A stretch of 5,172 nt of DNA. Source: Acetobacteraceae bacterium (GTDB taxonomy: Bacteria; Pseudomonadota; Alphaproteobacteria; Acetobacterales; Acetobacteraceae). The notes beneath the pieces are model-generated. The model was not told the origin of the DNA. It worked only from the letters and a program-made list of their open reading frames with translations, and made no database searches. Of the stretch, positions 1 through 5,172 are shown piece by piece. The DNA lies in contig JASHVB010000906.1 of assembly GCA_030039695.1 (NCBI GenBank), positions 1 to 5,172 on the forward strand, read 5' to 3'. A program made the position numbers and the translations under genes. How positions within the stretch are numbered: position 1 is the first letter of the stretch; each line of letters starts with the position of its first letter.

Positions 1-39
1 GGCAAGGAACCGGATGAGCGCGAGCCGGCGTTGCATTAA
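1..39 (+). CDS. Possible C-terminal tail of an upstream gene (partial)
   Basis: Frame 1 reads 12 sense codons (GKEPDEREPALH) and ends at a TAA at 37-39. Most of these codons end in G or C, as in the intact genes here, so this may be the last few residues of a plus-strand gene lying to the left. The stretch is far too short to identify a family, and a stop-free run of this length is expected by chance. If real, the gene ends about 155 bases before the manC start and could share its transcript. Confidence 0.2.
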   Translation, partial: GKEPDEREPALH

Positions 40-193
40 TCACGCATTCGCGATCCCATCGAGGTGCCACACGGCGGAAGATGACGATGGCCGTCCTGCA
101 CGGTCTCCGGGATCGAGCGCGATGACCCGGATCAACCCGGCCGGCGGCAATCGCGGGTGGAGAAACCCGGAGCGTTCAGGCAAAGTCCGCCGC

Positions 194-1618
194 ATGACCC
201 AGCTTCAAATCATTCCGGTCATTCTGTCCGGCGGTTCCGGCACACGGCTATGGCCGGTGTCGCGCGAGAGCTTTCCCAAGCAGCTCTGGCCGCTCATGTC
301 GAAACACTCACTGTTGCAAGAAACCGCGCTGCGAGCGAACGGCCCTGGCTTCGCCTCGCCGATCGTGGTGTGCAACCAGGAGCATCGGTTCCTGGTCGCG
401 GAACATCTGCGGGCGGCGGGCGTCCACGGCGCTCGGATCGTGCTCGAGCCGATTGGCCGCAACAGCGCGCCGGCAATGGCGGCTGCGGCGGTGCTGGCAG
501 GGCAGGACAATCCGGATGCGGTGCTTTGGATGCTCGCCGCCGATCATGCCATCGCCGATGTTGCCGCGCTCCACCAGGCGCTGGCGATCGCGCTCGATGC
601 GGCACGTGCGGGCTGCATCGTCACGTTCGGCATGCGACCGACTCGACCGGAGACTGGTTATGGCTACATCGCCTGTGGCGATCCGCTGCCCGAGGCGCCG
701 GGCGCCTTTAGCGTTAGCCGCTTCGTGGAAAAGCCGGACGCCGGCGCGGCCGCACGCCTGATCGCCGACGGTCGGCATCTATGGAATTCCGGCATGTTCG
801 TGTTTACGGCGCGGACGCTACTGAACGAGCTGGAAACCCACGCACCGGACGTGCTGACAGCGGTGCAACGCGCCGTGGACGGCCGACATGCGGACCTGGA
901 TTTTATCCGGCTCGACGAGACGGCATTCACCGCTTGTCCGTCGATCAGTCTGGACTACGCGGTCGCCGAACGAACCAGCCACGCCGCGGTGGTACCGGCC
1001 GATCTCGGCTGGTCGGACGTCGGAAGCTGGAGTGCTCTGTGGGAGCTCGGCGAGCGTGACGATGCCGGCAACGTGGCGGTGGGCGACGTCCTTCTAGAGA
1101 GCGCGCAGGACTGCTACGTGCGCAGCGACGGCATGTTGGCGGCCGTCGTGGGACTGCGCGACGCCGTGGTGGTGGTAACGGAGGACGCGGTGCTGGCGAT
1201 GCATCGCGACAATGCACAGGACGTGAAAAGGGTCGTCGACCGGCTGAAGGCGGTCGGCCGGCACGAAGCCGTCGCGCACAACCGGGTCTACCGCCCTTGG
1301 GGCTTCTTCGAGACCCTAATTCAGGGCGAGCGCTTCCAGGTCAAGCGGATCGTGGTGGTGCCCGGCGGCGGCCTGTCGCTGCAGAAGCATTTTCACCGCG
1401 CCGAGCACTGGGTCGTGGTCAACGGCACCGCCAAGGTGACGCGCGACCGGGAAGAGATGATCGTGCGCGAGAACGAGAGCGTGTATCTGCCGCTTGGTTG
1501 CGTGCACCGGCTGGAAAATCCGGGCAAGATTCCGCTCACGCTGATCGAGGTGCAGTCCGGCGCATATCTCGGAGAGGATGATATCGTCCGGCTGGACGAC
1601 AATTACGGGCGGGCGTGA
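194..1618 (+). CDS. manC: Mannose-1-phosphate guanylyltransferase / mannose-6-phosphate isomerase (bifunctional, type II PMI)
   Basis: A cytoplasmic bifunctional enzyme of GDP-mannose synthesis: it isomerises fructose-6-phosphate and mannose-6-phosphate and joins GTP to mannose-1-phosphate. GDP-mannose feeds exopolysaccharide or LPS assembly; AceF of acetan-producing acetic acid bacteria and CpsB/XanB are the same family. The 474-residue length is normal. The nucleotidyltransferase domain comes first: the GTP-binding loop GGSGTRLWPVSRESFPKQ is at residues 13-30, AADH at 115-118, FVEKP at 177-181, LWNSGMF at 196-202 and DLGWSDVGSW at 270-279. The C-terminal cupin/PMI domain follows, with RPWG at 367-370 and the metal-site signature QKHFHRAEHWVVV at 397-409. 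The frame is open upstream to an ATG at 14, but those 60 extra residues are basic, low in complexity and unlike the family, whose homology begins at MTQLQIIPVILSGG, so I chose the ATG at 194. Shine-Dalgarno support is weak (AGGCAAAG about 8 bases upstream). All key motifs are intact. Confidence 0.96.
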   Translation: MTQLQIIPVILSGGSGTRLWPVSRESFPKQLWPLMSKHSLLQETALRANGPGFASPIVVCNQEHRFLVAEHLRAAGVHGARIVLEPIGRNSAPAMAAAAVLAGQDNPDAVLWMLAADHAIADVAALHQALAIALDAARAGCIVTFGMRPTRPETGYGYIACGDPLPEAPGAFSVSRFVEKPDAGAAARLIADGRHLWNSGMFVFTARTLLNELETHAPDVLTAVQRAVDGRHADLDFIRLDETAFTACPSISLDYAVAERTSHAAVVPADLGWSDVGSWSALWELGERDDAGNVAVGDVLLESAQDCYVRSDGMLAAVVGLRDAVVVVTEDAVLAMHRDNAQDVKRVVDRLKAVGRHEAVAHNRVYRPWGFFETLIQGERFQVKRIVVVPGGGLSLQKHFHRAEHWVVVNGTAKVTRDREEMIVRENESVYLPLGCVHRLENPGKIPLTLIEVQSGAYLGEDDIVRLDDNYGRA

Positions 1619-1897
1619 ATGTTCGCCCTCTCTGTGAGCCCCGGAGGCCGACGCCCGCGGGCTTCAACTGTGAAGTGGCGCCAGGTTGCGGTGCGCTGCG
1701 GTAAGGTTAACCGTTTGTAATCGCGTGGTTTTTCTGGCCTCGCCGCAATTGACGCAATCGTGGATTCGGCTGGCGAATCAATCGGTAGTGCAACATCAGG
1801 AGCCTCCACCGGTGGCGGTGGGCTCATTCGGTTCCGGTGGATCACTGAGACCGGCGGTGAACCTCCAAAGCAAGAAGATGCCGCTCGGTAACAACAA
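1619..1897. other. Convergent intergenic region without a recognisable gene
   Basis: This stretch of about 280 bases lies between the 3' ends of manC (plus) and the PAP2 gene (minus). Reading frames across it give no sequence I recognise. It contains short perfect palindromes (GCCCGCGGGC at 1653-1662, GGTTAACC at 1705-1712, CCACCGGTGG at 1806-1815) and one longer imperfect hairpin, listed separately. It is less GC-rich than the flanking genes around 1700-1800. Transcription of both neighbours should end here. Confidence 0.7.
1800..1825. terminator. Possible bidirectional hairpin between convergent genes
   Basis: GAGC at 1800-1803 pairs with GCTC at 1822-1825, and CCACC at 1806-1810 pairs with GGTGG at 1817-1821. 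This gives a 9-bp GC-rich stem with a two-base bulge and a six-base loop. Its position between two gene 3' ends fits a shared transcription stop. Neither strand has a T-run after the stem, so it is not a canonical intrinsic terminator; it could equally be an RNA 3'-end stabilising element or chance. Confidence 0.25.
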
Positions 1898-2485
1898 TCA
1901 GGGCGGTTGCTGACAAACCTCCAGGACGTACGCCGCGCGGAACGCAGCGTGACGGATGGCAGCCTCGGCCGGCAAGTGGAGGCCGTGGAACACCGCCACG
2001 ACAACGACGACGAGGGCGAGCAGTTTGCCGGGTTTAAGCGTCGGCGGCGGACCAGCGATGCTCACCAGCGCCGTGGCGCCGACGAGCCCGACAGCCGCGC
2101 CGACGGCGACCTCGGGCAGCGAATGCATGTCCAAGACAAGGCGTGACACGCCGATCACCACCGCGGCCAGGACCGCCACGGGGAAAACGCTGAAGCGGCG
2201 GCGGGTCAGGAGGGCTGCGAGGCCACCGGCAACCACCGTGGCGGCCGCGACATGACCACTCGGGCTGCGCAGCTTCGCCAGCCCGTCCACCGGCGCACAC
2301 GCGAGGCAGACCAGCTTCAGTAGCAGCACCAAGGCGAACGTGGCGCCGACGACCGCAAGCCAGACAACGGCACCGCGCCGCCAGCCCTGGGCGGCAAGGG
2401 CGACGGTCACAGCCAGCACCAATGGCAATATCACCGCTTGGTCGGCGAAATTGGTAATGAACAGCACAGCGGATGCATACACCAA
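1898..2485 (-). CDS. PAP2-family membrane phosphatase
   Basis: A 195-residue integral inner-membrane protein of the PAP2 (type 2 phosphatidic acid phosphatase) superfamily, which dephosphorylates lipid phosphates or pyrophosphates. Hydrophobic segments lie at about residues 17-33, 38-60, 79-94, 99-118, 126-143 and 154-170. Motif C2 is clear: PSGH at 75-78, in the context KLRSPSGH. Motif C3 is S114-R115, then H121, with E125 where Asp is usual. Motif C1 (K-x6-R-P) is altered: K57 is followed by A64-P65, so Arg appears replaced by Ala. The substrate cannot be inferred. The start is uncertain. An in-frame TAA sits directly upstream, so the first options are TTG at 2485 or GTG at 2482, without a visible Shine-Dalgarno. 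The TTG lies 3 bases after the pcaB-like stop, so translation is probably coupled to that gene. The N-terminal NFADQAVILPL segment looks natural for the family, so little or nothing is missing. Confidence 0.82.
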   Translation of the reverse strand: MVYASAVLFITNFADQAVILPLVLAVTVALAAQGWRRGAVVWLAVVGATFALVLLLKLVCLACAPVDGLAKLRSPSGHVAAATVVAGGLAALLTRRRFSVFPVAVLAAVVIGVSRLVLDMHSLPEVAVGAAVGLVGATALVSIAGPPPTLKPGKLLALVVVVVAVFHGLHLPAEAAIRHAAFRAAYVLEVCQQPP

Positions 2486-2488
2486 TTA

Positions 2489-3841
2489 TTAAGATAATGC
2501 GTGTATTTTTTGACATACTCTAGTGATAAACGCATCACTGCTGCCGAGATAGCCGGCCGGGTCGGTCAGGCGCTCGATCCCCGCGCGGTCCAGTTGCGTG
2601 GTCACCGCCGGCTCGCGCACCAGCGCGTCAACCAGGCTGATACGTTCCGCCAGTGCCACATCGCAGGCGCGCTTGACCACGTGGTGCGCCTCGCCGCGGC
2701 CGAGATATGCGGCAAGACCCATCATCACCGCTTCCGCCACGATCAGCCCATGCGTTTGCTCGAGGTTCTGCCGCATGCGGGCGGCATCCACGGCCATGCC
2801 GTCGGCGATGCTGCGGGCGTGCAGCAGCGCGCCATGCGTCAGCACGAAGGCCTGCGGAATCGCGAGTGCCTCGGCCTGCCAGGCACCGGCGGCACGCTCG
2901 TGGTCCTGCGCCATCGCGCCGAGCATCTGCGGCACCAGCGCCTGAACGCCGCGTGCGGCGGCGTGCATGTATTCGCTGGCAATCGGATTGCGCTTCTGCG
3001 GCATGGTCGAGGAGGCGCCACGGCCGGAGACGTAGGGCTCGGCGACTTCGCCCAGCTCGGTCTGCGCCAGGAGGATGATGTCGGTGGCGAACTTCGCCAG
3101 GCTGCCGCAGACCAGGCCGAGAAATGCCACGGTCTCGGCCAGAGTGTCGCGACAGACGTGCCAGGGCGTCGTCGGGGCGGCGAGGCAGAGCTCCATCGCC
3201 AGACCTTCCAGCACCCCAATCCCCTGATCGCCCAGCGACGCCAATGTGCCCGCCGCGCCGCCAAATTCTACCTGTTCCACACGCGAGCGAATCTGGTCGA
3301 GCCGTTGCACGTGGCTGACCAACGGCACCGCCCAGGTGGCACATTTCAACCCAAAGCTTGTCGGTAGGGCCTGTTGTAGATGCGTCCGGCCGGCCATCAC
3401 CGTGCCGCGATGCTCCTCTGCTCGGATGGCAAGAGCACGCGTGACCGCCAGGAGTTCGGCGCGGATCAGCGCCAGGCCGTCGCGCACCTGCAGCACCGTG
3501 GCGGTGTCCATGATGTCCTGGGTGGTGGCGCCCCAATGCGTCCATCGCCCGGCCGAGCCGGCGGCGCGTGATAATCCGGCGACAAGCCCTACCACCGGAT
3601 AGCCGACATTGCGCGCGCTGGCGGCGAGCTCGGCCGGATCGAGGTTGTCGTAGCGCGCGGCCTGGGCGATGGTCTCGGCCGCCTCGGTCGGGATGATGCC
3701 GAGCCGCGCCTGCACTTTGGCCAGCGCCGCCTCGACGTCGAGCATGCGTTGGAAATACGCCGCTTCGTCGAAGACGGCGCGCATCGGGTCGCTGCCATAG
3801 AGCGTGCCGAGGATCGGGCCGTCGGCGGGGTTCACTGGCAT
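2489..3841 (-). CDS. 3-carboxy-cis,cis-muconate cycloisomerase-like enzyme (class II fumarase/aspartase superfamily)
   Basis: A 450-residue soluble enzyme of the fumarase/aspartase/adenylosuccinate lyase superfamily, whose members are homotetramers with composite active sites. The three conserved regions are present: HWGATTQD at residues 102-109, GRTHLQQALP at 151-160 (with the conserved His154), and the mobile-loop signature GASSTMPQKRNP at 275-286. The WGATTQD and SSTMPQKRNP variants are those of PcaB-like proteins, which convert 3-carboxy-cis,cis-muconate to 4-carboxymuconolactone in the protocatechuate branch of the beta-ketoadipate pathway. No pca partner gene is visible, so a related lyase activity on another substrate is possible and I give no gene symbol. 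The ATG at 3841 is preceded by a GAGG about 7 bases upstream, which supports this start. The C-terminus (CQKIHALS) lies in an AT-rich patch. The PAP2 gene follows after 3 bases, suggesting an operon. Confidence 0.88.
   Translation of the reverse strand: MPVNPADGPILGTLYGSDPMRAVFDEAAYFQRMLDVEAALAKVQARLGIIPTEAAETIAQAARYDNLDPAELAASARNVGYPVVGLVAGLSRAAGSAGRWTHWGATTQDIMDTATVLQVRDGLALIRAELLAVTRALAIRAEEHRGTVMAGRTHLQQALPTSFGLKCATWAVPLVSHVQRLDQIRSRVEQVEFGGAAGTLASLGDQGIGVLEGLAMELCLAAPTTPWHVCRDTLAETVAFLGLVCGSLAKFATDIILLAQTELGEVAEPYVSGRGASSTMPQKRNPIASEYMHAAARGVQALVPQMLGAMAQDHERAAGAWQAEALAIPQAFVLTHGALLHARSIADGMAVDAARMRQNLEQTHGLIVAEAVMMGLAAYLGRGEAHHVVKRACDVALAERISLVDALVREPAVTTQLDRAGIERLTDPAGYLGSSDAFITRVCQKIHALS
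2522..2539. repeat. Perfect 6-bp inverted repeat near the 3' end of the pcaB-like gene
   Basis: AGTGAT and ATCACT flank a six-base spacer (AAACGC). The repeat lies inside codons for the C-terminal residues of the PcaB-like protein, next to an unusually AT-rich stretch (2486-2520) that precedes the PAP2 start. On the minus strand the stem is followed by an A-run, not a T-run, so it is not an intrinsic terminator. An operator or a translational element for the PAP2 gene is conceivable, but chance is as likely. Confidence 0.3.
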
Positions 3842-3847
3842 GGATGG

Positions 3848-3853
3848 GCCTCA
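3848..3853 (-). promoter_or_regulatory. Ribosome binding site of the pcaB-like gene
   Basis: The minus strand reads TGAGGC here, giving a GAGG core about 7 bases before the ATG at 3841. This is the best Shine-Dalgarno match in the window. It fixes the start of the PcaB-like protein at the methionine that begins MPVNPADGPILG. Confidence 0.45.
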
Positions 3854-3920
3854 GGACTAACGAGCGGATGTTGTGCAGGGGCAAGGAACCCTGGTGCAAG
3901 TCCAATCGACCAGCGTGCGT

Positions 3921-4280
3921 TCGGATCCACGCAACGTTCGGCGCGGAGCGCCGGCCGCCGCCCCGGCCGGTGCAGGGAACACCGCACGACCTGATCGGCG
4001 TGAGCCTGACTTCTTTCGCCGCGAATGGCCTACGCTCCACGGTCTTCGGCACGACGAACGTCGAGACCGGTCCAAGCCTCACGGTGCCGTCGCGGACATC
4101 GATCGGCAGCTCGTCATCGGGCACGATGAAGACTTCGTCGGCCTTCCAGTGCTCGTGCCGGATGAAGTGGGCTTGCAGCTGGATAAGTGTGAACTGCTGA
4201 TCGTTCAGCTCAGCAATCACTTTCGGCCGTCAGTGCTCTGCGGACAGGGCAAACTGGCTCGCCGGACTGACCGGACCGTA
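3921..4280 (-). pseudogene. Decayed small cupin-domain protein gene
   Basis: Reading the minus strand from about 4257 gives SQFALSAEH, then a TGA (4232-4230), then RPKVIAELNDQQF and a full cupin-like sequence ending NVAWI. I recognise a widespread family of single-domain cupins of about 115 residues, whose N-terminus normally reads EHW-x-PK, so the TGA sits where Trp (TGG) is expected. At the other end, relatives stop after VWI; here the next codon is CGA (3923-3921), one transition from TGA, so the frame runs on into the antisense of the pcaB-like gene. The first metal motif survives (HEH followed by E four residues later). In the second motif VEHRP has become VERRP (CGT for CAT at 4034-4032), and two glycines of the LGPGE...PKGVE consensus are lost. 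No plausible start codon with a Shine-Dalgarno is visible. A shortened protein from the GTG at 4220 is possible but would lack the N-terminal strand. Family comparisons are from memory. Confidence 0.65.
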
Positions 4281-4508
4281 GCGCTTCGCATCGGCGATCG
4301 GCGCGGCTGAATGTCCTCTGGCTGGCGGGTCGTGTGGCGTTCTTGGCAGCCGCACTGCGATGCGTCGGCCTGCTTGTACCCGGCGCAAACTCGCATGCCG
4401 GGGATCACCATCACCACGTCACGTTCTCTCGCGCTCGCAGACGCTGGTGGCGCCGGTTCGCGTCAGCAACCATCTGTCGAATGGGTACGGATGTAAAGTT
4501 CGGATTGA
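4281..4508. other. Intergenic stretch between two decayed genes
   Basis: About 230 bases between the cupin remnant and the response-regulator remnant. One plus-strand frame, 4334-4519 with a GTG start, would encode 61 residues. It has a hydrophobic, signal-like beginning (about 15 residues ending near GANSHA) followed by DHHHH, then an Arg/Trp-rich tail. It has no clear Shine-Dalgarno and no family I recognise, and its end overlaps the REC remnant. I therefore do not call it as a gene. Confidence 0.5.
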
Positions 4509-4876
4509 TCAGCGTCTAGAGAAGGCGACGAAGCGGAACAATGCTTCCCGCGGCAACGGCTTCTCAAGGACAGTCGTCACGCCCAGGCTTTGGGCTTTGC
4601 AGGCGATGTCGGTATCTTGCGCGCCGCTGGTCGGCGGCGTTGTAATCGTCAGGTTGCGTACATTCGACGCAGCAATGATCTCAAGTCCGCTCATAGCGGG
4701 CATGCACTATTTGATAACCTGACCGGTGATCTCGTCAATCCTCGCCTCGGCTGGGAGCCGTGCGCGGCGCCGGATCTGTTAGCATCGACGCAATGACCCG
4801 CCGATTCCAAAAAGCGTGCAGAACACTCCCTCACCTCGTTGTCATCGTCCACAAACACGGCGGCAGCGGCCTTGTC
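4509..4876 (-). pseudogene. Frameshifted single-domain response regulator (REC) gene
   Basis: Two halves of a CheY/FixJ-like receiver domain lie in different minus-strand frames. The N-terminal half starts near 4858: VFVDDDNEVRECSARF, then LESAGHCVDA, with the acidic VDDD cluster of beta-1, continuing to about SGAAHG near 4757. The C-terminal half is in another frame: LPAEARIDEITGQVIK near 4757-4710, a TAG at 4709-4707, then CMPAMSGLEIIAA from 4706, and finally SLGVTTVLEKPLPREALF, with the conserved Lys of VLEKP, ending at a TGA at 4511-4509. The frameshift lies around 4740-4770. The Asp expected three codons before MP is AAA, so the phosphoacceptor is gone. From 4858 to the stop is about 347 coding bases, close to the 115-120 residues of a lone REC domain. 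A TGA at 4879-4877 bounds the frame upstream. No output domain is seen. No partner kinase is recognised upstream within the window. Confidence 0.65.
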
Positions 4877-5172
4877 TCAATTCGTATATTGAGCTCCCCG
4901 GAATCCGACGCGAGATGCACCGCAGCATGCAACCTCGCTGGGTCACACCGGCGGAATGACGATCAATTAATGGAGCTCACTTGCTATTGCCGCGGTTTGC
5001 GTCTATGTGACAACTGCGGGCTGGCCGTAGTGATTCGGGCGGGAATGCCGATGGGGCAGGCATTTCGTCATGATTCAGACGGTGGGCCGCTTCAGCCACC
5101 CTGGAATAAACCATTCAAACATCGGAGCAGCCGAGCAGCATTGCTGGATCTTCCATGGCAAACAGGATATCG
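4793..5172 (+). CDS. Unrecognised reading frame with a Cys-rich segment, open at the right edge (doubtful)
   Basis: One plus-strand frame is open from 4730 to the window end, about 147 codons. Its ATG codons are at 4793 and 4970. From 4970 it begins MELTCYCRGLRLCDNCG, a CxC-x6-CxxC cluster that could bind a metal such as zinc, then AVVIRAGMPMGQAF and a basic, Pro/Trp-containing stretch. I recognise no family. Doubts are strong. About half of the codons after 4970 end in G or C, unlike the roughly 80-90% I estimate in the intact genes. Neither ATG has a good Shine-Dalgarno (GGA about 14 bases before 4970). The part before about 4870 is antisense to the REC remnant. If a real gene exists, the 4970 start is more credible than 4793. 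It may be horizontally acquired, decayed or spurious. Confidence 0.25.
   Translation, partial: MTRRFQKACRTLPHLVVIVHKHGGSGLVSIRILSSPESDARCTAACNLAGSHRRNDDQLMELTCYCRGLRLCDNCGLAVVIRAGMPMGQAFRHDSDGGPLQPPWNKPFKHRSSRAALLDLPWQTGY

Noticed and set aside
14..193. N-terminal 60-residue extension of ManC from the ATG at 14
   Set aside because: The extension is Arg/Pro/Gly-rich with no family resemblance, and GDP-mannose pyrophosphorylases begin just before the ILSGGSGTRLWP loop, matching the ATG at 194. In GC-rich DNA, open frames upstream of genes are common.
2034..2516. 160-codon minus-strand frame beginning MSKNTRIILIIG, overlapping PAP2
   Set aside because: It overlaps the motif-bearing PAP2 frame and its body is a Gly/Arg/Cys-rich shadow. 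Only its hydrophobic first dozen residues look protein-like.
2510..2540. Plus-strand promoter with TTGACA at 2510-2515
   Set aside because: There is no acceptable -10 hexamer at 16-18 bases spacing and no plus-strand gene downstream.
2501..3367. 288-codon plus-strand frame antisense to the pcaB-like gene
   Set aside because: It is antisense to a gene with complete catalytic signatures, is His/Arg/Gly-rich and matches no family I know.
1..3890. An 11-base direct repeat GGCAAGGAACC at 1-11 and 3880-3890
   Set aside because: A few exact 11-mers are expected by chance in 5 kb, and the flanking bases do not match.
3876..3925. Cobalamin-riboswitch-like or group II intron-like core (GGAACCC...GGTGCAAGTCC) on the plus strand
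   Set aside because: The GGAA and GGTGCAAGTCC pieces resemble such elements, but a proper B12 box, the flanking stems and any downstream plus-strand target gene are missing. For an intron there is no reverse transcriptase and no domain V-like hairpin. An Infernal scan with the cobalamin and group II models would decide.
2628..4220. A 530-codon minus-strand open frame as a single protein
   Set aside because: Only its first 99 codons resemble a protein family (the cupin remnant). The rest overlaps the pcaB-like gene in another frame and is an Arg-rich shadow.
4360..4722. 120-codon plus-strand frame beginning MRRPACTRRKL
   Set aside because: It is antisense to the REC remnant, Arg/Ser-rich at its start, and unlike any family I recognise.

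Overview
The window looks like chromosomal DNA of a GC-rich alphaproteobacterium. Acetobacteraceae or a related Rhodospirillales lineage is my best guess. This rests on the strong G/C preference at third codon positions in the intact genes and on the AceF-like ManC; no rRNA or other marker gene is present to settle it.

Left part (1-1618): a few possible codons of an upstream gene, then an intact plus-strand gene for a bifunctional mannose-1-phosphate guanylyltransferase / mannose-6-phosphate isomerase (ManC/AceF type). It makes GDP-mannose for exopolysaccharide or lipopolysaccharide. A convergent intergenic stretch of about 280 bases follows, with a possible bidirectional hairpin but no recognisable gene.

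Middle part (1898-3841, minus strand): two adjacent genes, probably co-transcribed. The promoter-proximal one encodes a class II fumarase/aspartase superfamily enzyme closest to 3-carboxy-cis,cis-muconate cycloisomerase (PcaB). Only 3 bases separate its stop from the second gene, a small PAP2-type membrane phosphatase with altered catalytic motifs. No other protocatechuate-pathway gene is visible, so the physiological substrate of the PcaB-like enzyme is open.

Right part (3842-5172): this region has no convincing intact gene. It holds two decayed minus-strand genes that can be read by translating across their lesions. One is a small cupin protein, with an apparent Trp-to-stop change near its N-terminus, an apparent stop-to-Arg change at its end and a lost cupin histidine. 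The other is a single-domain response regulator (REC), whose N- and C-terminal halves lie in different frames and whose phosphoacceptor region is destroyed. An unrecognised plus-strand frame containing a cysteine-rich CxC...CxxC segment runs off the right edge.

I did not find a convincing new biological system. The most useful observations are the two pseudogenes, which a standard gene caller would miss or misannotate, and the unusual PAP2 active-site motifs.
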